A DNA stretch of 64,000 bases from Roseomonas aerilata DSM 19363 (GCF_000711725.1 NZ_JONP01000006.1:124001-188000); one strand, 5' to 3'. Numbered from the stretch's first letter, positions 46,441-56,739 are shown. Notes: generated by a model from the sequence alone, not told the origin. Numbers and translations: made by a program.

Positions 46441-47973
46441 TCAGGCGAAGGACTTGGCGAAGCCGTCGAGGAAGCCGACGAGCGCCTTGTCGTTGTCGCC
46501 GGTGATCTGCCCGCTCGCGCGGATACCCTCGAGGATCTCCGGCTTGGCCGCCTTCAGCTCGCCGAGCATGCGCTTCTCGAACTCGCCGACGCGGTTCACC
46601 GGCACCTTGTCGAGGTAGCCGCGCGTGCCGGCGAAGATCGCCACCACCTGCTCCTCGACCGGCACGGGCGCGTACTGGGGCTGCTTCAGCAGCTCGGTCA
46701 GCCGCGCGCCGCGGGCCAGCAGCGCCTGGGTGGAGGCATCGAGGTCCGAGGCGAACTGCGCGAAGGCCGCCATCTCGCGGTACTGCGCGAGTTCGAGCTT
46801 AATCTTGCCCGCCACCTGCTTCATCGCCTTGATCTGCGCGGCGGAGCCGACGCGCGACACCGAGAGGCCGACGTTCACCGCCGGGCGGATGCCGCGGAAG
46901 AACAGCTCGGTCTCAAGGAAGATCTGGCCATCGGTGATGGAGATCACGTTCGTCGGGATGTAGGCGGACACGTCGCCCGCCTGCGTCTCGATCACCGGCA
47001 GCGCGGTCAGCGAGCCGAGGCCGGCATCCTCACCCATCTTCGCCGCGCGCTCCAGCAGGCGGGAGTGCAGGTAGAAGACGTCGCCCGGATAAGCCTCACG
47101 GCCCGGCGGACGGCGCAGCAGGAGGGACATCTGGCGGTAGGCGACGGCCTGCTTGGAGAGGTCGTCGTAGAAGATGACCGCGTGCATGCCGTTGTCGCGG
47201 AAGAACTCGCCCATGGTGCAGCCCGTGTAGGGGGCGAGGAACTGCATGGGCGCCGGGTCGGAGGCGGTGGCCGCGACGACGATCGAGTAGTCCATCGCGC
47301 CGCGCTCCTCGAGGGTGCGGACGAGCTGGGCGACGGTGGAGCGCTTCTGGCCGATCGCGACGTAGATGCAGTAGAGCTTCTTGCTCTCGTCCGTGCCGGC
47401 GTTGATCGACTTCTGGTTGAGGATCGTGTCGATGATGACGGCGGTCTTGCCGGTCTGGCGGTCACCGATCACCAGCTCGCGCTGGCCGCGGCCGATCGGG
47501 ATCAGGCTGTCGATCGCCTTGATGCCCGTCTGCATCGGCTCGTGCACGGACTTGCGGGGAATGATCCCCGGCGCCTTCACCTCGACGCGGGAGCGGGTGA
47601 CATCGACCAGCGGGCCCTTGCCGTCGATCGGGTTGCCGAGGCCGTCGACCACGCGGCCGAGCAGGCCGCGGCCGACCGGCACGTCCACGATGGTGCCCGT
47701 GCGGGAGACGGTGTCGCCCTCGCGGATGCGCGTGTCGTCACCGAAGACCACGACGCCGACATTGTCGGATTCGAGGTTCAGCGCCATGCCGCGAACGCCG
47801 GCGGAGGGGAACTCCACCATCTCGCCGGCCATGACGTTCTGCAGGCCGTAGCAACGGGCAATGCCGTCGCCGACCGTCAGAACGGTGCCCACTTCCGCCA
47901 CGTTGGCGTCGGTGTCGAAGCCAGCGATCTGCTGCTTCAGGATGTCCGAAATCTCTGCGGGACGAATGTCCAT
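46441..47973 (-). CDS. atpA: F1 ATP synthase alpha subunit
   Basis: A 510-residue regulatory nucleotide-binding subunit of normal length. [20 protein letters not shown], the P-loop [18 protein letters not shown], and [18 protein letters not shown]-type stretches are visible (here [20 protein letters not shown]). [20 protein letters not shown] provides the arginine-finger region. It overlaps nothing and follows atpH by two bases. As in other alphaproteobacteria, F0 genes are not in this operon. Confidence 0.98.
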   Translation of the reverse strand: MDIRPAEISDILKQQIAGFDTDANVAEVGTVLTVGDGIARCYGLQNVMAGEMVEFPSAGVRGMALNLESDNVGVVVFGDDTRIREGDTVSRTGTIVDVPVGRGLLGRVVDGLGNPIDGKGPLVDVTRSRVEVKAPGIIPRKSVHEPMQTGIKAIDSLIPIGRGQRELVIGDRQTGKTAVIIDTILNQKSINAGTDESKKLYCIYVAIGQKRSTVAQLVRTLEERGAMDYSIVVAATASDPAPMQFLAPYTGCTMGEFFRDNGMHAVIFYDDLSKQAVAYRQMSLLLRRPPGREAYPGDVFYLHSRLLERAAKMGEDAGLGSLTALPVIETQAGDVSAYIPTNVISITDGQIFLETELFFRGIRPAVNVGLSVSRVGSAAQIKAMKQVAGKIKLELAQYREMAAFAQFASDLDASTQALLARGARLTELLKQPQYAPVPVEEQVVAIFAGTRGYLDKVPVNRVGEFEKRMLGELKAAKPEILEGIRASGQITGDNDKALVGFLDGFAKSFA

Positions 47974-47975
47974 GG

Positions 47976-48560
47976 TCAGGCGGCCCCCTTCATGGCGTAG
48001 CTCAGGCGCTGGAGCCTGGACTTGATGGATGTGTCGTAGAGGCGGGATCCGATCTTGAGGATCAGGCCGCCGAGGATGGACGGGTCCACCGTCTCGGAGA
48101 GGCGGACGTTCGAGTACCCGGCCTCGGTGAGGCGGGCAGCGATCTGGGTGCGCTGGGTGTTGCTCAGCGGATGGGCGGTGACGACCTCGGCCGCCTGCTG
48201 CCCGCGCTGCTCGGCGAGCAGGTTGTCAAAGGCCGCCAGCACGCCCGGCAGGAGGTTCAGGCGCCGGTTGGCGACCATCACGCCGACGAGGTTCCGCACG
48301 TCGCCCGAGATGCCCGCACGGTCGAGCACGGAGAAGGCGGCGTTGCGCTGAGCGGTGGCACCGAGGCGCGGGTCCTCGATGAAGGCGCGGAAGCCGGGGT
48401 CATCGCGGGTGAGGGTCGCGAGGTTCTCGACATCGGTGGCGACGGCATCCACCGTCTTCTTGTCCTTGGCCAGGTCCAGCAGGGCCAGCGCGTAGCGCTG
48501 CGCTGCGCCGCCCGTCTGGGGGGCGGAATTCTGGACGTTGGCGGCTGCTTCGGAGGCCAC
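47976..48560 (-). CDS. atpH: F1 ATP synthase delta subunit
   Basis: A 194-residue peripheral-stalk subunit. [20 protein letters not shown] opens the N-terminal helical domain. The conserved C-terminal region is [20 protein letters not shown] ending [15 protein letters not shown]. It ties the F1 head to the b subunits. It is the first gene of the atpHAGDC operon; the operon promoter must lie in the 307-base region upstream. Confidence 0.96.
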   Translation of the reverse strand: MASEAAANVQNSAPQTGGAAQRYALALLDLAKDKKTVDAVATDVENLATLTRDDPGFRAFIEDPRLGATAQRNAAFSVLDRAGISGDVRNLVGVMVANRRLNLLPGVLAAFDNLLAEQRGQQAAEVVTAHPLSNTQRTQIAARLTEAGYSNVRLSETVDPSILGGLILKIGSRLYDTSIKSRLQRLSYAMKGAA

Positions 48561-48867
48561 TGGCGATCCCGTTCAGGGGTTGGTGAAGACCCGTCGGCCC
48601 GTGCCCGCCCCGCTTCAACGGGGCGTCTCGGGCCTGCGCGGAACGCCCCGGGAATCCCCTGGGCACCGGCGCGGGCCCCTTAACACGGTGCAATGCAGGG
48701 CGGCAACCGCCCTGCGCCGCGAGACGGGCGTTGCAGCCGTCACATGGTGTTCCACCCATCCGGATGGAACCCTGGGCCGGTCTGCCGCGCTTCATGTCAG
48801 ACCGGTAACGCCGCACGCCGCGGCGCGATCCTGGCCAACACAACCACCTCGACAGGGGGACGAAGCG
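48561..48867. other. divergent intergenic region, atp operon and small-gene promoters
   Basis: A 307-base gap between atpH and a small rightward gene. No coding signal is convincing. It holds several GC-rich short inverted repeats, the palindrome CCATCCGGATGG near 48758-48769, and a longer hairpin at 48777-48805. The atp promoter should read leftward from here; I could not place its -35 and -10 boxes with confidence. Confidence 0.5.
48777..48805. promoter_or_regulatory. 8-bp inverted repeat upstream of the small gene
   Basis: CCGGTCTG and CAGACCGG are separated by 13 bases. The element lies 62 bases upstream of the small gene's ATG and about 220 bases upstream of atpH. It could be an operator or an mRNA leader hairpin. 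Confidence 0.3.
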
Positions 48868-49110
48868 ATGGACAAGGACCAGACCGAGCAGACACGGGAC
48901 CAGGAGACCGGCGACTGGATCTCCGACCTCAAGCCCGGCGCCTCGGCCAACGCCAAGGTGGACAAGGGCGTGGAGGACACCTTCCCGGCCTCCGACCCTG
49001 CGCCAAAGACCGGTGCGACGGGCTTCATCACGCCCAGCGGGCAGGACACTGCGAAATCCACGGACGAGGGCCAGGGCCAGCCGGGCACCACCGCCGGCGG
49101 CAAGCCCTGA
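48868..49110 (+). CDS. small hydrophilic protein with FPASDP motif, 80 aa
   Basis: An 80-residue, probably disordered protein rich in Asp, Glu, Thr, Gly and Lys. It contains VEDTFPASDPAPKTG, a version of the FPASDP motif found in many uncharacterised short proteobacterial proteins. No signal peptide or membrane segment is seen. AGGGGGA lies 8 bases before the ATG. A second small hydrophilic gene follows after 18 bases, probably in one transcript. Stress-related roles are often guessed for such proteins but nothing here proves one. Confidence 0.75.
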   Translation: MDKDQTEQTRDQETGDWISDLKPGASANAKVDKGVEDTFPASDPAPKTGATGFITPSGQDTAKSTDEGQGQPGTTAGGKP

Positions 49111-49128
49111 TCGGCGAGGGCTGATCCC

Positions 49129-49389
49129 ATGGGCGGGCGCGTCGGGCCGGAACGGCCGGAGGAGAAGGGCCTGCGCGAGACGGGCGGCTGGAAGCCGGGC
49201 CTTCAGCCCGGCACCGGCCGCGGGGCGGAGCTGGACAAGGAATTGGAGAGCGGCGTGAACGCCGACCCGGCCGTTCACTCCCCCATCCCCGGTTTCGTGG
49301 ACCAGGCGGACCCGGTGGAACAGGCGATCGAGGGTGCCGGAGTCGCGGAGGCACGCAACGCTGTCGAGGATCTGCCCCGGCAGGGCTGA
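49129..49389 (+). CDS. small hydrophilic protein, 86 aa
   Basis: An 86-residue Gly/Glu/Pro-rich soluble protein that I do not recognise. Its middle has ELDKELESGVNADPAVHSPI and its end AEARNAVEDLPRQG. It follows the FPASDP-motif gene by 18 bases. A 12-bp hairpin comes right after its stop. Composition suggests a disordered protein like its neighbour. Confidence 0.65.
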   Translation: MGGRVGPERPEEKGLRETGGWKPGLQPGTGRGAELDKELESGVNADPAVHSPIPGFVDQADPVEQAIEGAGVAEARNAVEDLPRQG

Positions 49390-49398
49390 AAAACCCTG

Positions 49399-49430
49399 AA
49401 CCCGCCCCGGCGCACGGCCCGGGGCGGGTT
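49399..49430. terminator. bidirectional terminator between small gene and priA
   Basis: A perfect 12-bp stem AACCCGCCCCGG / CCGGGGCGGGTT with an 8-base loop. An A run precedes it on the plus strand, so reading leftward (from priA) it is followed by CAGGGTTTTT, close to an intrinsic terminator. It lies 9 bases from each stop codon, serving both genes. Confidence 0.8.
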
Positions 49431-49439
49431 CCCGTGTGC

Positions 49440-51767
49440 CTAGAGAAAGCTCACGGGGTCTACGTCCACCTGCACGCGCACGGCGTTCGGAACCTCGACG
49501 CGGGAGAGCCATTCCCGCAGCAGCGGCTGCACCGCGACGTCCCGCCGGGCCTTTAGCAGCAGGCGCCGGCGGTGCCGCCCACGCAGCATCGAGAGCGGCG
49601 CCGGGGCCGGACCGAGCACCTGCACCCCCTCCCCGCCCGGCGCCGCAAGGCCGAGGTCGCGCGCCACGCGGTCCGCCGCGCGCTCATCCTCGGAACTCAC
49701 GATCAGCGCCGCGAGGCGGCCGAAGGGCGGCCAGCCGCCGGGGCGCCGCGCCTCCGCCTCCTCGGCCATGAAGGACTCGAGGTTGCCGGAGACGAGGGCC
49801 TGCATCACCGGGTGGTCCGGATTCCAGGACTGCAGCATCACCCGCCCCGGGCTTTCCGCACGCCCGGCGCGGCCGGCCACCTGGTGGAGAAGCTGCACCG
49901 TCCGCTCCGCCGCCCGCAGGTCGCCGCCGGCAAGGCCGAGATCGGCGTCCACCACCCCAACGAGGGTCAGGTGCGCGAAGTGCCAGCCCTTTGCGACGAT
50001 CTGCGTGCCGATCAGCAGGTCCACCTCGCGGTCCTGGATCATCCGCGCGGCCTCGGCCGCCGCGGCGGGGCCGGGGATGGTATCGGAGGCCATGACGAGG
50101 CGCCGCGCATCGGGGAAGAGCTGCGCCGCCTCCTCCTGCACCCGCTCCACGCCAGGTCCGATGGCCGTCAAGCTGCCCTCCGCGCCGCATTCGGGGCAGT
50201 GCTGGGGGATAGGCTCGGCATGGCCGCAGTGGTGGCATTGCAGCCGCCGCTGGGCGCGGTGCTCCACCAGCCAGGCCGTGCAGTTGGGGCAGCGAATCCG
50301 GTGCCCGCAGGCGCGGCAGAGCGTCATCGGCGCGTAGCCGCGGCGGTTGAGGAAGAGCATCGCCTGCTCCCCGCGCGCCAGCGTCTCGTTGATCGCCTCG
50401 ATCAGCGGGGGGGAGATGAAGCGGCCGCGCTCGGGCGGAACCTTGCGCAGGTCCAGCACCGTGACTTCGGGCAGGCCCGCGCTGCCGTGGCGGCGGGGCA
50501 GGTTCTGCGCGGAATAGCGGCCCTGCTCGGCATTGGTCAGGGTTTCGAGGCTCGGCGTCGCGGAGACGAGGACGCAGGTGGCCCCCGCCATCCGGGCGCG
50601 CACGACCGCCATGTCGCGCGCGTGGTAGATGACCCCGTCCTCCTGCTTGAAGGCGGTTTCGTGCTCCTCGTCCACGATGATGAGGCCGAGGTCCGGGAAG
50701 GGCAGGAACAGGGCGCTGCGGGCGCCGACCAGCACCGGCGCCTCCCCATCGGCAACGGCCCGCCAGGTGGCGCGGCGCAGGCGGCCGGACAGCTCGGAGT
50801 GCCAGATGGCGGGGGCGCAGCCGAAGCGCTCCTTGAACCGGTCCAGCCACTGGGAGGAGAGCGCGATCTCCGGCAGCAGCACCAGCGCCTGCCGCCCCTG
50901 ACGCAGGCACTCCGCCACGGCGTCGAGATAGACCTCGGTCTTGCCCGAGCCCGTGACCCCCGCCAGCAGCGTGACGCCGAAGGCGCGCGTGGCAACGGAG
51001 GCACGCAGCCCCGCCGCCGCTTCCTCCTGCTCCTCGGCCAGCGAGGGGCCGGGATGCTCGGGATCGGGGCGGGCAAAGCTGCGGGGGCGCGGCAGAAGGG
51101 CGGGCTCGATCAGCCCCTGGTCGGCCATGCCGCGCAGCACGCCCGTGGAGACCTCCGCCTCGTCCGCGATATCGGCGCCCGCGCGGGGCTCGCCGGGCTC
51201 CATCACATCCAGCACGCGCTTGCGCTGCGGCGTCAGGCGGTAGCCGGGCGCGCCGCCCTGGGCCAGCTCGCCCGCCGCGGAGAGCTTCCACCCGGCCTGC
51301 TGCCCCGCCGGCTCCAACGCGGAGGGCACGGACATGGCCATGCGCAGCACGGCCCCGGGCGGCGCGAGGGTATAGGCGGAGACCCACTCGACGAAGCGGC
51401 GCAGGCTCTCCTTCATCGGCGGCGCGGGCAGCACGCCGAGAATGTCGCGGAGCCGTCCCTCCGCCAGCTCCGCATCGGGTTCGCCGTCCCAGACCACCCC
51501 CAGCACCTCCCGCCCGCCCAGCGGCACGGCGACGAAGCTGCCCGGCTCCGGCAGCGGTGTGCCGTTGGGCACGCGGTAGTCGTAGGCGCCGCCATTCGGG
51601 CTATCGAGGGGGATGGGAAGCAGCACGCGGACGCGGCGAGAGGGCGGCCCGGCGGGTGCCGCCCGGCGCTTCCCCTTGGCCGTCGCCGGCGGCGCGGAGA
51701 CCAGCCCGTCCCCGAACAACCCGCCGTCGAATGTTGCGGCTTTGTCGCTGGACTCCACCCCTGCCAT
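49440..51767 (-). CDS. priA: primosomal replication-restart helicase PriA
   Basis: A 775-residue superfamily 2 helicase. After a 45-residue low-complexity N-terminus comes the 3'-DNA-binding domain ([20 protein letters not shown]). The helicase core has Walker [22 protein letters not shown] box [14 protein letters not shown] and SATPSLET. Eight zinc-ligand cysteines sit in [13 protein letters not shown] and [18 protein letters not shown]. It reloads the replisome at stalled forks. The ATG at MAGVESSDK was chosen; further upstream the frame lies opposite the aldolase gene. Confidence 0.95.
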   Translation of the reverse strand: MAGVESSDKAATFDGGLFGDGLVSAPPATAKGKRRAAPAGPPSRRVRVLLPIPLDSPNGGAYDYRVPNGTPLPEPGSFVAVPLGGREVLGVVWDGEPDAELAEGRLRDILGVLPAPPMKESLRRFVEWVSAYTLAPPGAVLRMAMSVPSALEPAGQQAGWKLSAAGELAQGGAPGYRLTPQRKRVLDVMEPGEPRAGADIADEAEVSTGVLRGMADQGLIEPALLPRPRSFARPDPEHPGPSLAEEQEEAAAGLRASVATRAFGVTLLAGVTGSGKTEVYLDAVAECLRQGRQALVLLPEIALSSQWLDRFKERFGCAPAIWHSELSGRLRRATWRAVADGEAPVLVGARSALFLPFPDLGLIIVDEEHETAFKQEDGVIYHARDMAVVRARMAGATCVLVSATPSLETLTNAEQGRYSAQNLPRRHGSAGLPEVTVLDLRKVPPERGRFISPPLIEAINETLARGEQAMLFLNRRGYAPMTLCRACGHRIRCPNCTAWLVEHRAQRRLQCHHCGHAEPIPQHCPECGAEGSLTAIGPGVERVQEEAAQLFPDARRLVMASDTIPGPAAAAEAARMIQDREVDLLIGTQIVAKGWHFAHLTLVGVVDADLGLAGGDLRAAERTVQLLHQVAGRAGRAESPGRVMLQSWNPDHPVMQALVSGNLESFMAEEAEARRPGGWPPFGRLAALIVSSEDERAADRVARDLGLAAPGGEGVQVLGPAPAPLSMLRGRHRRRLLLKARRDVAVQPLLREWLSRVEVPNAVRVQVDVDPVSFL

Positions 51768-51827
51768 GGCTATTGATCCACCCCCGAGGCGATCTGAACG
51801 CCTAACTCGGGCCCCAGGACCACATTC

Positions 51828-52484
51828 ATGAAATTCTTCGTCGACACCGCCGAAGTCTCCGAGATCCGCGCCCTCGCCGAGAGCGGACTGCTCGACGGCG
51901 TCACCACCAACCCCTCCCTGATCGCCAAGTCCGGCCGCCCGATGGCCGAGGTGATCAAGGAGATCTGCGACATCACCCCCGGCCCCGTCTCCGCCGAGGT
52001 CACCGCCACCGATTACGACGGCATGATGCGCGAGGGCGAGCACCTCGGGCGCATCGCGCCGAACGTCGTCATCAAGCTGCCGCTGACCGAGCCGGGGCTG
52101 CGCGCATGCAAACATATGGTGAACAACGGGGTCATGGTCAACGTGACGCTGTGCTTCTCCGCGGCCCAGGCGCTGCTCGCGGCGAAGGCCGGGGCCACCT
52201 ACATCTCCCCCTTCGTCGGGCGGCTGGACGACATCGGCCAGGACGGCATGACGCTGATCGCCGACACCGTGCAGATCTACAAGAACTACGACGCCATCCG
52301 GACCGAGGTGCTGGTCGCCTCCATCCGCCACCCGATCCACCTCATCCAGGCCGCGAAGATGGGCGCCCATGTGGCCACCCTGCCGCCCTCGGTGATCAAG
52401 TCGCTCTACAAGCACCCGCTGACCGACCGGGGCCTCGAAAGCTTCTTGGCGGACTGGAAGAAGACGGGGCAGTCCATCCTCTGA
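51828..52484 (+). CDS. fsa: transaldolase-like fructose-6-phosphate aldolase
   Basis: A 218-residue class I aldolase of the small transaldolase/FSA group. The TIM barrel opens [20 protein letters not shown], has [14 protein letters not shown], the Schiff-base Lys83 in [12 protein letters not shown], and [19 protein letters not shown]. Short proteins of this group may act as transaldolase (dihydroxyacetone transfer in the pentose phosphate pathway) or as fructose-6-phosphate aldolase; sequence alone does not decide. The gene stands alone, divergent from priA by 60 bases. Confidence 0.93.
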   Translation: MKFFVDTAEVSEIRALAESGLLDGVTTNPSLIAKSGRPMAEVIKEICDITPGPVSAEVTATDYDGMMREGEHLGRIAPNVVIKLPLTEPGLRACKHMVNNGVMVNVTLCFSAAQALLAAKAGATYISPFVGRLDDIGQDGMTLIADTVQIYKNYDAIRTEVLVASIRHPIHLIQAAKMGAHVATLPPSVIKSLYKHPLTDRGLESFLADWKKTGQSIL

Positions 52485-52509
52485 GGGCCGGCCTCCCCCG
52501 GCGCGGACC

Positions 52510-52932
52510 CTATCCGGCCGGGGCGGGCACCAGTCCGTGGCGCAGCATCACCTCGCGCATCTGGGCGGGATCCGGCGCGCCGCCCGCGACAAGCGCCGCC
52601 AGTTCCCGGAAATAGCCCGGGCCGAGGACGCCCGGAGTGAGGATGCAGAGGCAGGTCGCGGCCTCCTGGGTGTCGTTCCGGAAGCCGTGGACCACGCCGC
52701 GCGGGATGAACAGGGATTCGCCGGCGGGCAGCTCCACGTCGCGCCCCGCCACCTTCCAGCTGGTCACGCCCGTGAGGCCGACGATCGTCTCCTCCCAGCT
52801 CTCGTGGTAGTGCGGCACGGGCATCCGGGCGTTCGGCAGCACCGTCATCTCGAAGAGGTCGAGCGCGCCGCCGGTCTCCTCTCCCGTCTGCTTGAAGCGC
52901 AGTTCAAGGCCGCCGAGGCGGATGGCTTCCAT
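52510..52932 (-). CDS. cupin-domain protein
   Basis: A 140-residue single-domain cupin. Motif 1 is [18 protein letters not shown] (His, His, Glu metal ligands) and motif 2 is [19 protein letters not shown]. The ATG at 52932 has GGAG nine bases upstream; ATG 52947 and TTG 52989 are in-frame alternatives. It lies about 65 bases after pyrE on the same strand and could belong to that operon. Small cupins include dioxygenases, isomerases and sensors. Function is open. Confidence 0.85.
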   Translation of the reverse strand: MEAIRLGGLELRFKQTGEETGGALDLFEMTVLPNARMPVPHYHESWEETIVGLTGVTSWKVAGRDVELPAGESLFIPRGVVHGFRNDTQEAATCLCILTPGVLGPGYFRELAALVAGGAPDPAQMREVMLRHGLVPAPAG

Positions 52933-52998
52933 GCTGGGCGTCTCCATGACGCCCGGCAGGATGGCAAGCACGGCCCGGCGCCGCAACAACCATGCCCG

Positions 52999-53670
52999 CT
53001 ACAGCGCGGGCTTCAGCAGCGTCGCCCGCCCGCCATGCGCCGCGGACCAGCCGATGGGATCGGCGAGGAAGCGCTCCAGCACCGCGCGGTCGGCCTCCGG
53101 CAAGGCAGAGACGCCGCCCGCGTCCAGCACGTCCCGCCAGTTGGCGAGGGCAACGAGGGAAAGACCCAGCTTCTCCATCCGCTCCGCGCCACCAGGGAAG
53201 GTGCCGTGTTGGAAGAGGCAGAGCGCCTGGTCCACCGCCGCCCCCGCCGAGCGCAGCCCGCGCGTGAAGGCGACCTTGCTGCCGCCATCCGTCATCAGGT
53301 CGTCCACGAGCAGAACCCGCATCCCCTCGACCGAGCCGCCCTCCACCTGGGCGTTGCGGCCGATGCCGAGGGGGCGCTTGCGGACGTAGCGCAGCGGCAG
53401 GTCCAGCGCCTCGGCCAGCCAGGCGGCCCAGGGGATGCCGGCGGTCTCCGCGCCCGCGATGGCGTCGGGCGGCGCCCCCGCGAAGTTCGCGCGGATGGCC
53501 TCGGTGGCCAGCGCCACCGCCGCCCGGCGCAGGCGCGGCTCGCCGATGAGCAGCCGGCAGTCGATATAGGCGGGGCTCGCCCAGCCGGCCGCGAGAATGA
53601 AGGGCTGGCCGTGGCTGACCTGCACGGCCCCGCCCTCCAGTAGCAGCCGGGCCATGGAGGCGCCGCTCAT
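52999..53670 (-). CDS. pyrE: orotate phosphoribosyltransferase
   Basis: A 223-residue enzyme joining orotate and PRPP to orotidine 5'-phosphate. PFILAAGWASPAYIDCRLLI is the substrate-binding start, AGAETAGIPWAAWLAEALDL and VRKRPLGIGRNAQVEGG bind the ring and pyrophosphate, and the PRPP loop is VLLVDDLMTDGGSKVAF. The ATG overlaps the stop of the upstream amidohydrolase (ATGA). It thus sits last in a coupled pyrK-pyrD-amidohydrolase-pyrE string. Confidence 0.95.
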   Translation of the reverse strand: MSGASMARLLLEGGAVQVSHGQPFILAAGWASPAYIDCRLLIGEPRLRRAAVALATEAIRANFAGAPPDAIAGAETAGIPWAAWLAEALDLPLRYVRKRPLGIGRNAQVEGGSVEGMRVLLVDDLMTDGGSKVAFTRGLRSAGAAVDQALCLFQHGTFPGGAERMEKLGLSLVALANWRDVLDAGGVSALPEADRAVLERFLADPIGWSAAHGGRATLLKPAL

Positions 53671-54938
53671 GCTGCGGCGTCCCTGAGGCTGCGCTCCAGC
53701 AATTCGGCGCCGAGCATGAAGTCCTCCATCTCCATGGCCTCCGCCGGGTTGTGGGAGCCGTGCTGGTTGCGGATGAAGATCATGGCGCTCGGGATGCCCG
53801 CCTGTGCGAAGACCGCGGCGTCGTGCCCGGCGCCGCTCGGGATCGGCTCGTCCGGCAGGCCCATGGCGCGCAGCCCGGCCCGCAGCCGCTCGATCCACCC
53901 CTCATCCATCCGGGCGGGCGCGGAGTCCAGCCGGCGGTCGAGGCGGAACTCCACCCCCCTCTCCTCCCCGATGCCCGCGCATTCCGAGAGGAAGAGGTCG
54001 TAGAAGGCCTCCAGCGTCTCGATGCTCTGGCTTCGCGCCTCCATGGAGAAGCGCAGCCGGCCGGGGATGCGGGCCAGGGCGTGCTCGGCCGGATCGGTGC
54101 CGATGATGCCCGATGTCACCACCAGGTCCCGCCCGCGCTCCAACAGGGTGCGCCAGTGGCGGTCGAGGCGCGTGATCAGCTCGGCGGTGGCAAAAACGGC
54201 ATCGTGGCGCAGCCAGCGCGGGATGGTGCCGGAATGGCCAGCCTCGCCGATGCACTCGATGGCGCGGTGCCGGATGTTCCCCCGGATGCCCGTGACGATC
54301 GCGACGGGCAGGTTGCGCGCGACGAGCACCGGCCCCTGCTCGATATGGATCTCCAGCCAGGCGGCGATGCTGGCGGGGTCCAGCAGCTTCTCGCCCCGTG
54401 CCACGCGCTCCACCTCCACGCCCGCCTCCCGCATGCAGTCGATCAGCGGGCGGCCGTTGACCACGTGCGGCGTCGCCAGGTCCTCGGCCGAGAGGCGACC
54501 GAAGAGTGCGGCGGAGCCCATATAGGCGCGCCCGAACCAGGCGCTTTCCTCACCGCGCAGGGCGTAGAGGGCGATCCCGCGGCTCGGCGCGAAGCCCTCC
54601 GACTTGAAGCGGGAGAGCGCCATCAGCCCCGCGATCACCCCCGCCGCGCCGTCGTAGTTCCCGCCTTGGGGCACGGAATCGAGGTGCGAGCCGCAGGCGA
54701 TCACCGGCAGCGATGGATCACGCCCCGGCAGGGTGACGACGAGGTTGGCACCGGCATCGCGCATCGTCTCCAGGCCCTGCGCGTGGGCCTCGGCCTCCAC
54801 CATGTCCAGCGCCAGGGATTCGCCGGGCCCGTAGCTCTCCCGCGTGATGCCGACGCCGTCGCCCGTCGCCTCCCGCAGCCGGTCGAAGAGCCGCTCGGCG
54901 AGGTCTCGGCCGAGGCTCGGTGCCAGGGTGGCGCTCAT
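53667..54938 (-). CDS. M20 Zn-dependent N-carbamoyl amidohydrolase
   Basis: A 423-residue M20 peptidase-family hydrolase of the allantoate/N-carbamoyl-L-amino-acid/beta-ureidopropionase group. Metal ligands appear in ACGSHLDSVPQGGNYDGAAG, LRGEESAWFGRAYMGS and HIEQGPVL; GEAGHSGTIPRWLRHDA marks the dimerisation domain, and SGAGHDAAVFAQAGIPSAM then HGSHNPAEAM the last ligand. These enzymes release CO2 and ammonia from carbamoyl amines. Set between pyrD and pyrE with ATGA overlaps at both ends, a natural substrate would be N-carbamoyl-aspartate (ureidosuccinate), the ring-opened form of dihydroorotate. That is inference; beta-ureidopropionate is the alternative. Confidence 0.92.
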   Translation of the reverse strand: MSATLAPSLGRDLAERLFDRLREATGDGVGITRESYGPGESLALDMVEAEAHAQGLETMRDAGANLVVTLPGRDPSLPVIACGSHLDSVPQGGNYDGAAGVIAGLMALSRFKSEGFAPSRGIALYALRGEESAWFGRAYMGSAALFGRLSAEDLATPHVVNGRPLIDCMREAGVEVERVARGEKLLDPASIAAWLEIHIEQGPVLVARNLPVAIVTGIRGNIRHRAIECIGEAGHSGTIPRWLRHDAVFATAELITRLDRHWRTLLERGRDLVVTSGIIGTDPAEHALARIPGRLRFSMEARSQSIETLEAFYDLFLSECAGIGEERGVEFRLDRRLDSAPARMDEGWIERLRAGLRAMGLPDEPIPSGAGHDAAVFAQAGIPSAMIFIRNQHGSHNPAEAMEMEDFMLGAELLERSLRDAAA

Positions 54939-55885
54939 GGCGCGGGCTCCGCCCATTCGAGTTCCGCCTCGTCCGTTTCCTCGCGGTGCAGGGCGCCGGT
55001 GAGGTCGGCGACGCGCGCGATGCCGCGGCCGGCGCAGAAGCGGGAGAGGCCCCCGATCACCGCCTCCATGGCGCCAGGATGGAGGAAGGTCGCGGTGCCC
55101 ACCTGCACGGCGGTCGCCCCCGCGATCATGTATTCCGCCGCGTCCTCCGCCGTGGAGATGCCGCCGCAGCCGATGACGGGGATCCGGACGGCGCGGGCGC
55201 ATTGATAGACCTGCCGCAGCACGATCGGCTTGATCGCAGGGCCGGAGAGCCCGCCCATCACGTTGCCCAGGCGCGGCTTGAAGGTGTTCAGGTCCACGGA
55301 CATCGCGAGGATGGTGTTGGCCACCACCAGCGCGTCCGCCCCGGCAGCTTCCGCTGCCCGCGCCACCTCCGGCACGTCGCCGGTATTGGGCGTCAGCTTC
55401 GCCCAGAGCGGCAGCGAGGTCGCAGCCCGCAGACGGCGGATCACCGCCTCCGTCGATTCCGCCCGCATCGCGAAGGCGCGCCCGTCCTCCTCGATATTGG
55501 GGCAGGAGATGTTCGCCTCGATGGCGGCCACGCCCGGCACCGAAACCTCGGCGGCCAGCGTCGCGAAGCCCTCGGCGGTGGGGGCGGAGATGCTGACCAC
55601 CAGCGGCGGCGCGAAGGCCCGCATCGCCGGCAGCGTGTGCTCCAGGAAATAGGGCACGCCCTTGGAGGGGATGCCGATGGCGTTCAGCATCCCGCCCACC
55701 GTCTCCGCCACGCGCGGCAGCGGGTTGCCGGCGCGCAGCTCCCGCGTGATCGTCTTCGTCACCAGCGCGCCGAGGGCGTTGAGGTCGGCGGCCAGCGCCA
55801 GCCCCTCGGCAAAGGTGCCGGAGGCCGGCATCACCGGATTGGCGAGGGCCAGGTCGCCGATCCGCACGCTCATATCCGTCGTCAT
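54935..55885 (-). CDS. pyrD: dihydroorotate dehydrogenase, class 1B catalytic subunit
   Basis: A 316-residue FMN barrel. It has LANPVMPASGTFAEG, VTKTITRELRAGNPLPRV, the active-site Cys in AIEANISCPNIEEDGRAF, and IPVIGCGGISTAEDAAEYMI. Class 1B enzymes are soluble and use NAD+ through PyrK, unlike the membrane class 2 enzyme expected in most alphaproteobacteria. The ATG overlaps the pyrK stop and its stop overlaps the amidohydrolase start. The reaction can run either way, oxidising dihydroorotate or reducing orotate. Confidence 0.93.
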   Translation of the reverse strand: MTTDMSVRIGDLALANPVMPASGTFAEGLALAADLNALGALVTKTITRELRAGNPLPRVAETVGGMLNAIGIPSKGVPYFLEHTLPAMRAFAPPLVVSISAPTAEGFATLAAEVSVPGVAAIEANISCPNIEEDGRAFAMRAESTEAVIRRLRAATSLPLWAKLTPNTGDVPEVARAAEAAGADALVVANTILAMSVDLNTFKPRLGNVMGGLSGPAIKPIVLRQVYQCARAVRIPVIGCGGISTAEDAAEYMIAGATAVQVGTATFLHPGAMEAVIGGLSRFCAGRGIARVADLTGALHREETDEAELEWAEPAP

Positions 55886-56694
55886 GCCACCGCCTCCAGC
55901 ATGTCGAAGACGGGCCCGTCCCAGCAGACCCGCTTGTGGACGATCTCGCCCCCTTCGTTGAAGTCGCGCACGCAACAGAAACACATGCCCAGCCCGCAGG
56001 CCATCTGCTGCTCAAGCGCCACCTGTCCGGGGATGCCGAACTCGCGCCCCAGCCGCTGCTGCACCCGCAGCAGCCGGGCGGAACCGCAGGTAAGGAAGGC
56101 GTCCACGCCCCCCTCCGCGATCAGCCCGCGCAGCAGGCGCTCGACATGGGCGGGGCCGCTCGTGCCCTCCTGGTCGGTCACGGTGATGACGCGGGCGCCC
56201 CCGTCGCGGAACAAGTCCTCGGAAACCACCAGCTCCGGTCGTCGGGCGCTGAGGACGGCGGTGACGCCGATGCCCGCCGCCCGCGCCGCTTTGGCAATGG
56301 GCGCGAGGGTTGCGAGCCCCGCGCCTCGCCCGATCGCCACAACCCCGCGCCAGGCTGGGTCGAGCGCGAAGCCGCGGCCCAGCGGGCCCATGATGTCGAG
56401 CGTATCTCCCGGTGCAAGGGTGGCGAGTCCGCGCGTGCCTGCCCCCGTCACCTTGTAGAGGAACTCGACCGTCTCTGAGACCGGGTCGGCGCCGTAAAGG
56501 CTCATCGGCCGCCGCAGGAAGGGCGCCTCCCCCGGCGGTGCGGGGCAGAGGAGTTGGAAGAACTGCCCCGGCAGCGCGCCAGACGCCGGTGCCCCTGCGC
56601 GCAGCACAAGGTGCCGGTACTCGGCGTTCAGCGCGGAGTGCGAGAGCACCTCCGCCTGTTGGGTGGCGACGCTGGTCGGGGTTGGACCGGACAC
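55882..56694 (-). CDS. pyrK: dihydroorotate dehydrogenase electron-transfer subunit
   Basis: A 270-residue ferredoxin-reductase-like subunit. FAD binding is FLRRPMSLYGADP with YKVTGAGTRGLATLAPGDTL; the NAD domain has IGRGAGLATLAPIAKAARAA. The [2Fe-2S] ligands are Cys233, Cys238, Cys241 and Cys257 (ACGLGMCFCC, then VCWDGPVF). It passes electrons between PyrD FMN and NAD. GGAGGAG before the GTG fixes the start. It is the first gene of the operon, divergent from a LysR regulator by 83 bases. Confidence 0.92.
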   Translation of the reverse strand: MSGPTPTSVATQQAEVLSHSALNAEYRHLVLRAGAPASGALPGQFFQLLCPAPPGEAPFLRRPMSLYGADPVSETVEFLYKVTGAGTRGLATLAPGDTLDIMGPLGRGFALDPAWRGVVAIGRGAGLATLAPIAKAARAAGIGVTAVLSARRPELVVSEDLFRDGGARVITVTDQEGTSGPAHVERLLRGLIAEGGVDAFLTCGSARLLRVQQRLGREFGIPGQVALEQQMACGLGMCFCCVRDFNEGGEIVHKRVCWDGPVFDMLEAVA

Positions 56695-56739
56695 GGGGGT
56701 CTCCTCCGCGAAAAAGGGATAGAAGCCCGACGCGTCCGC

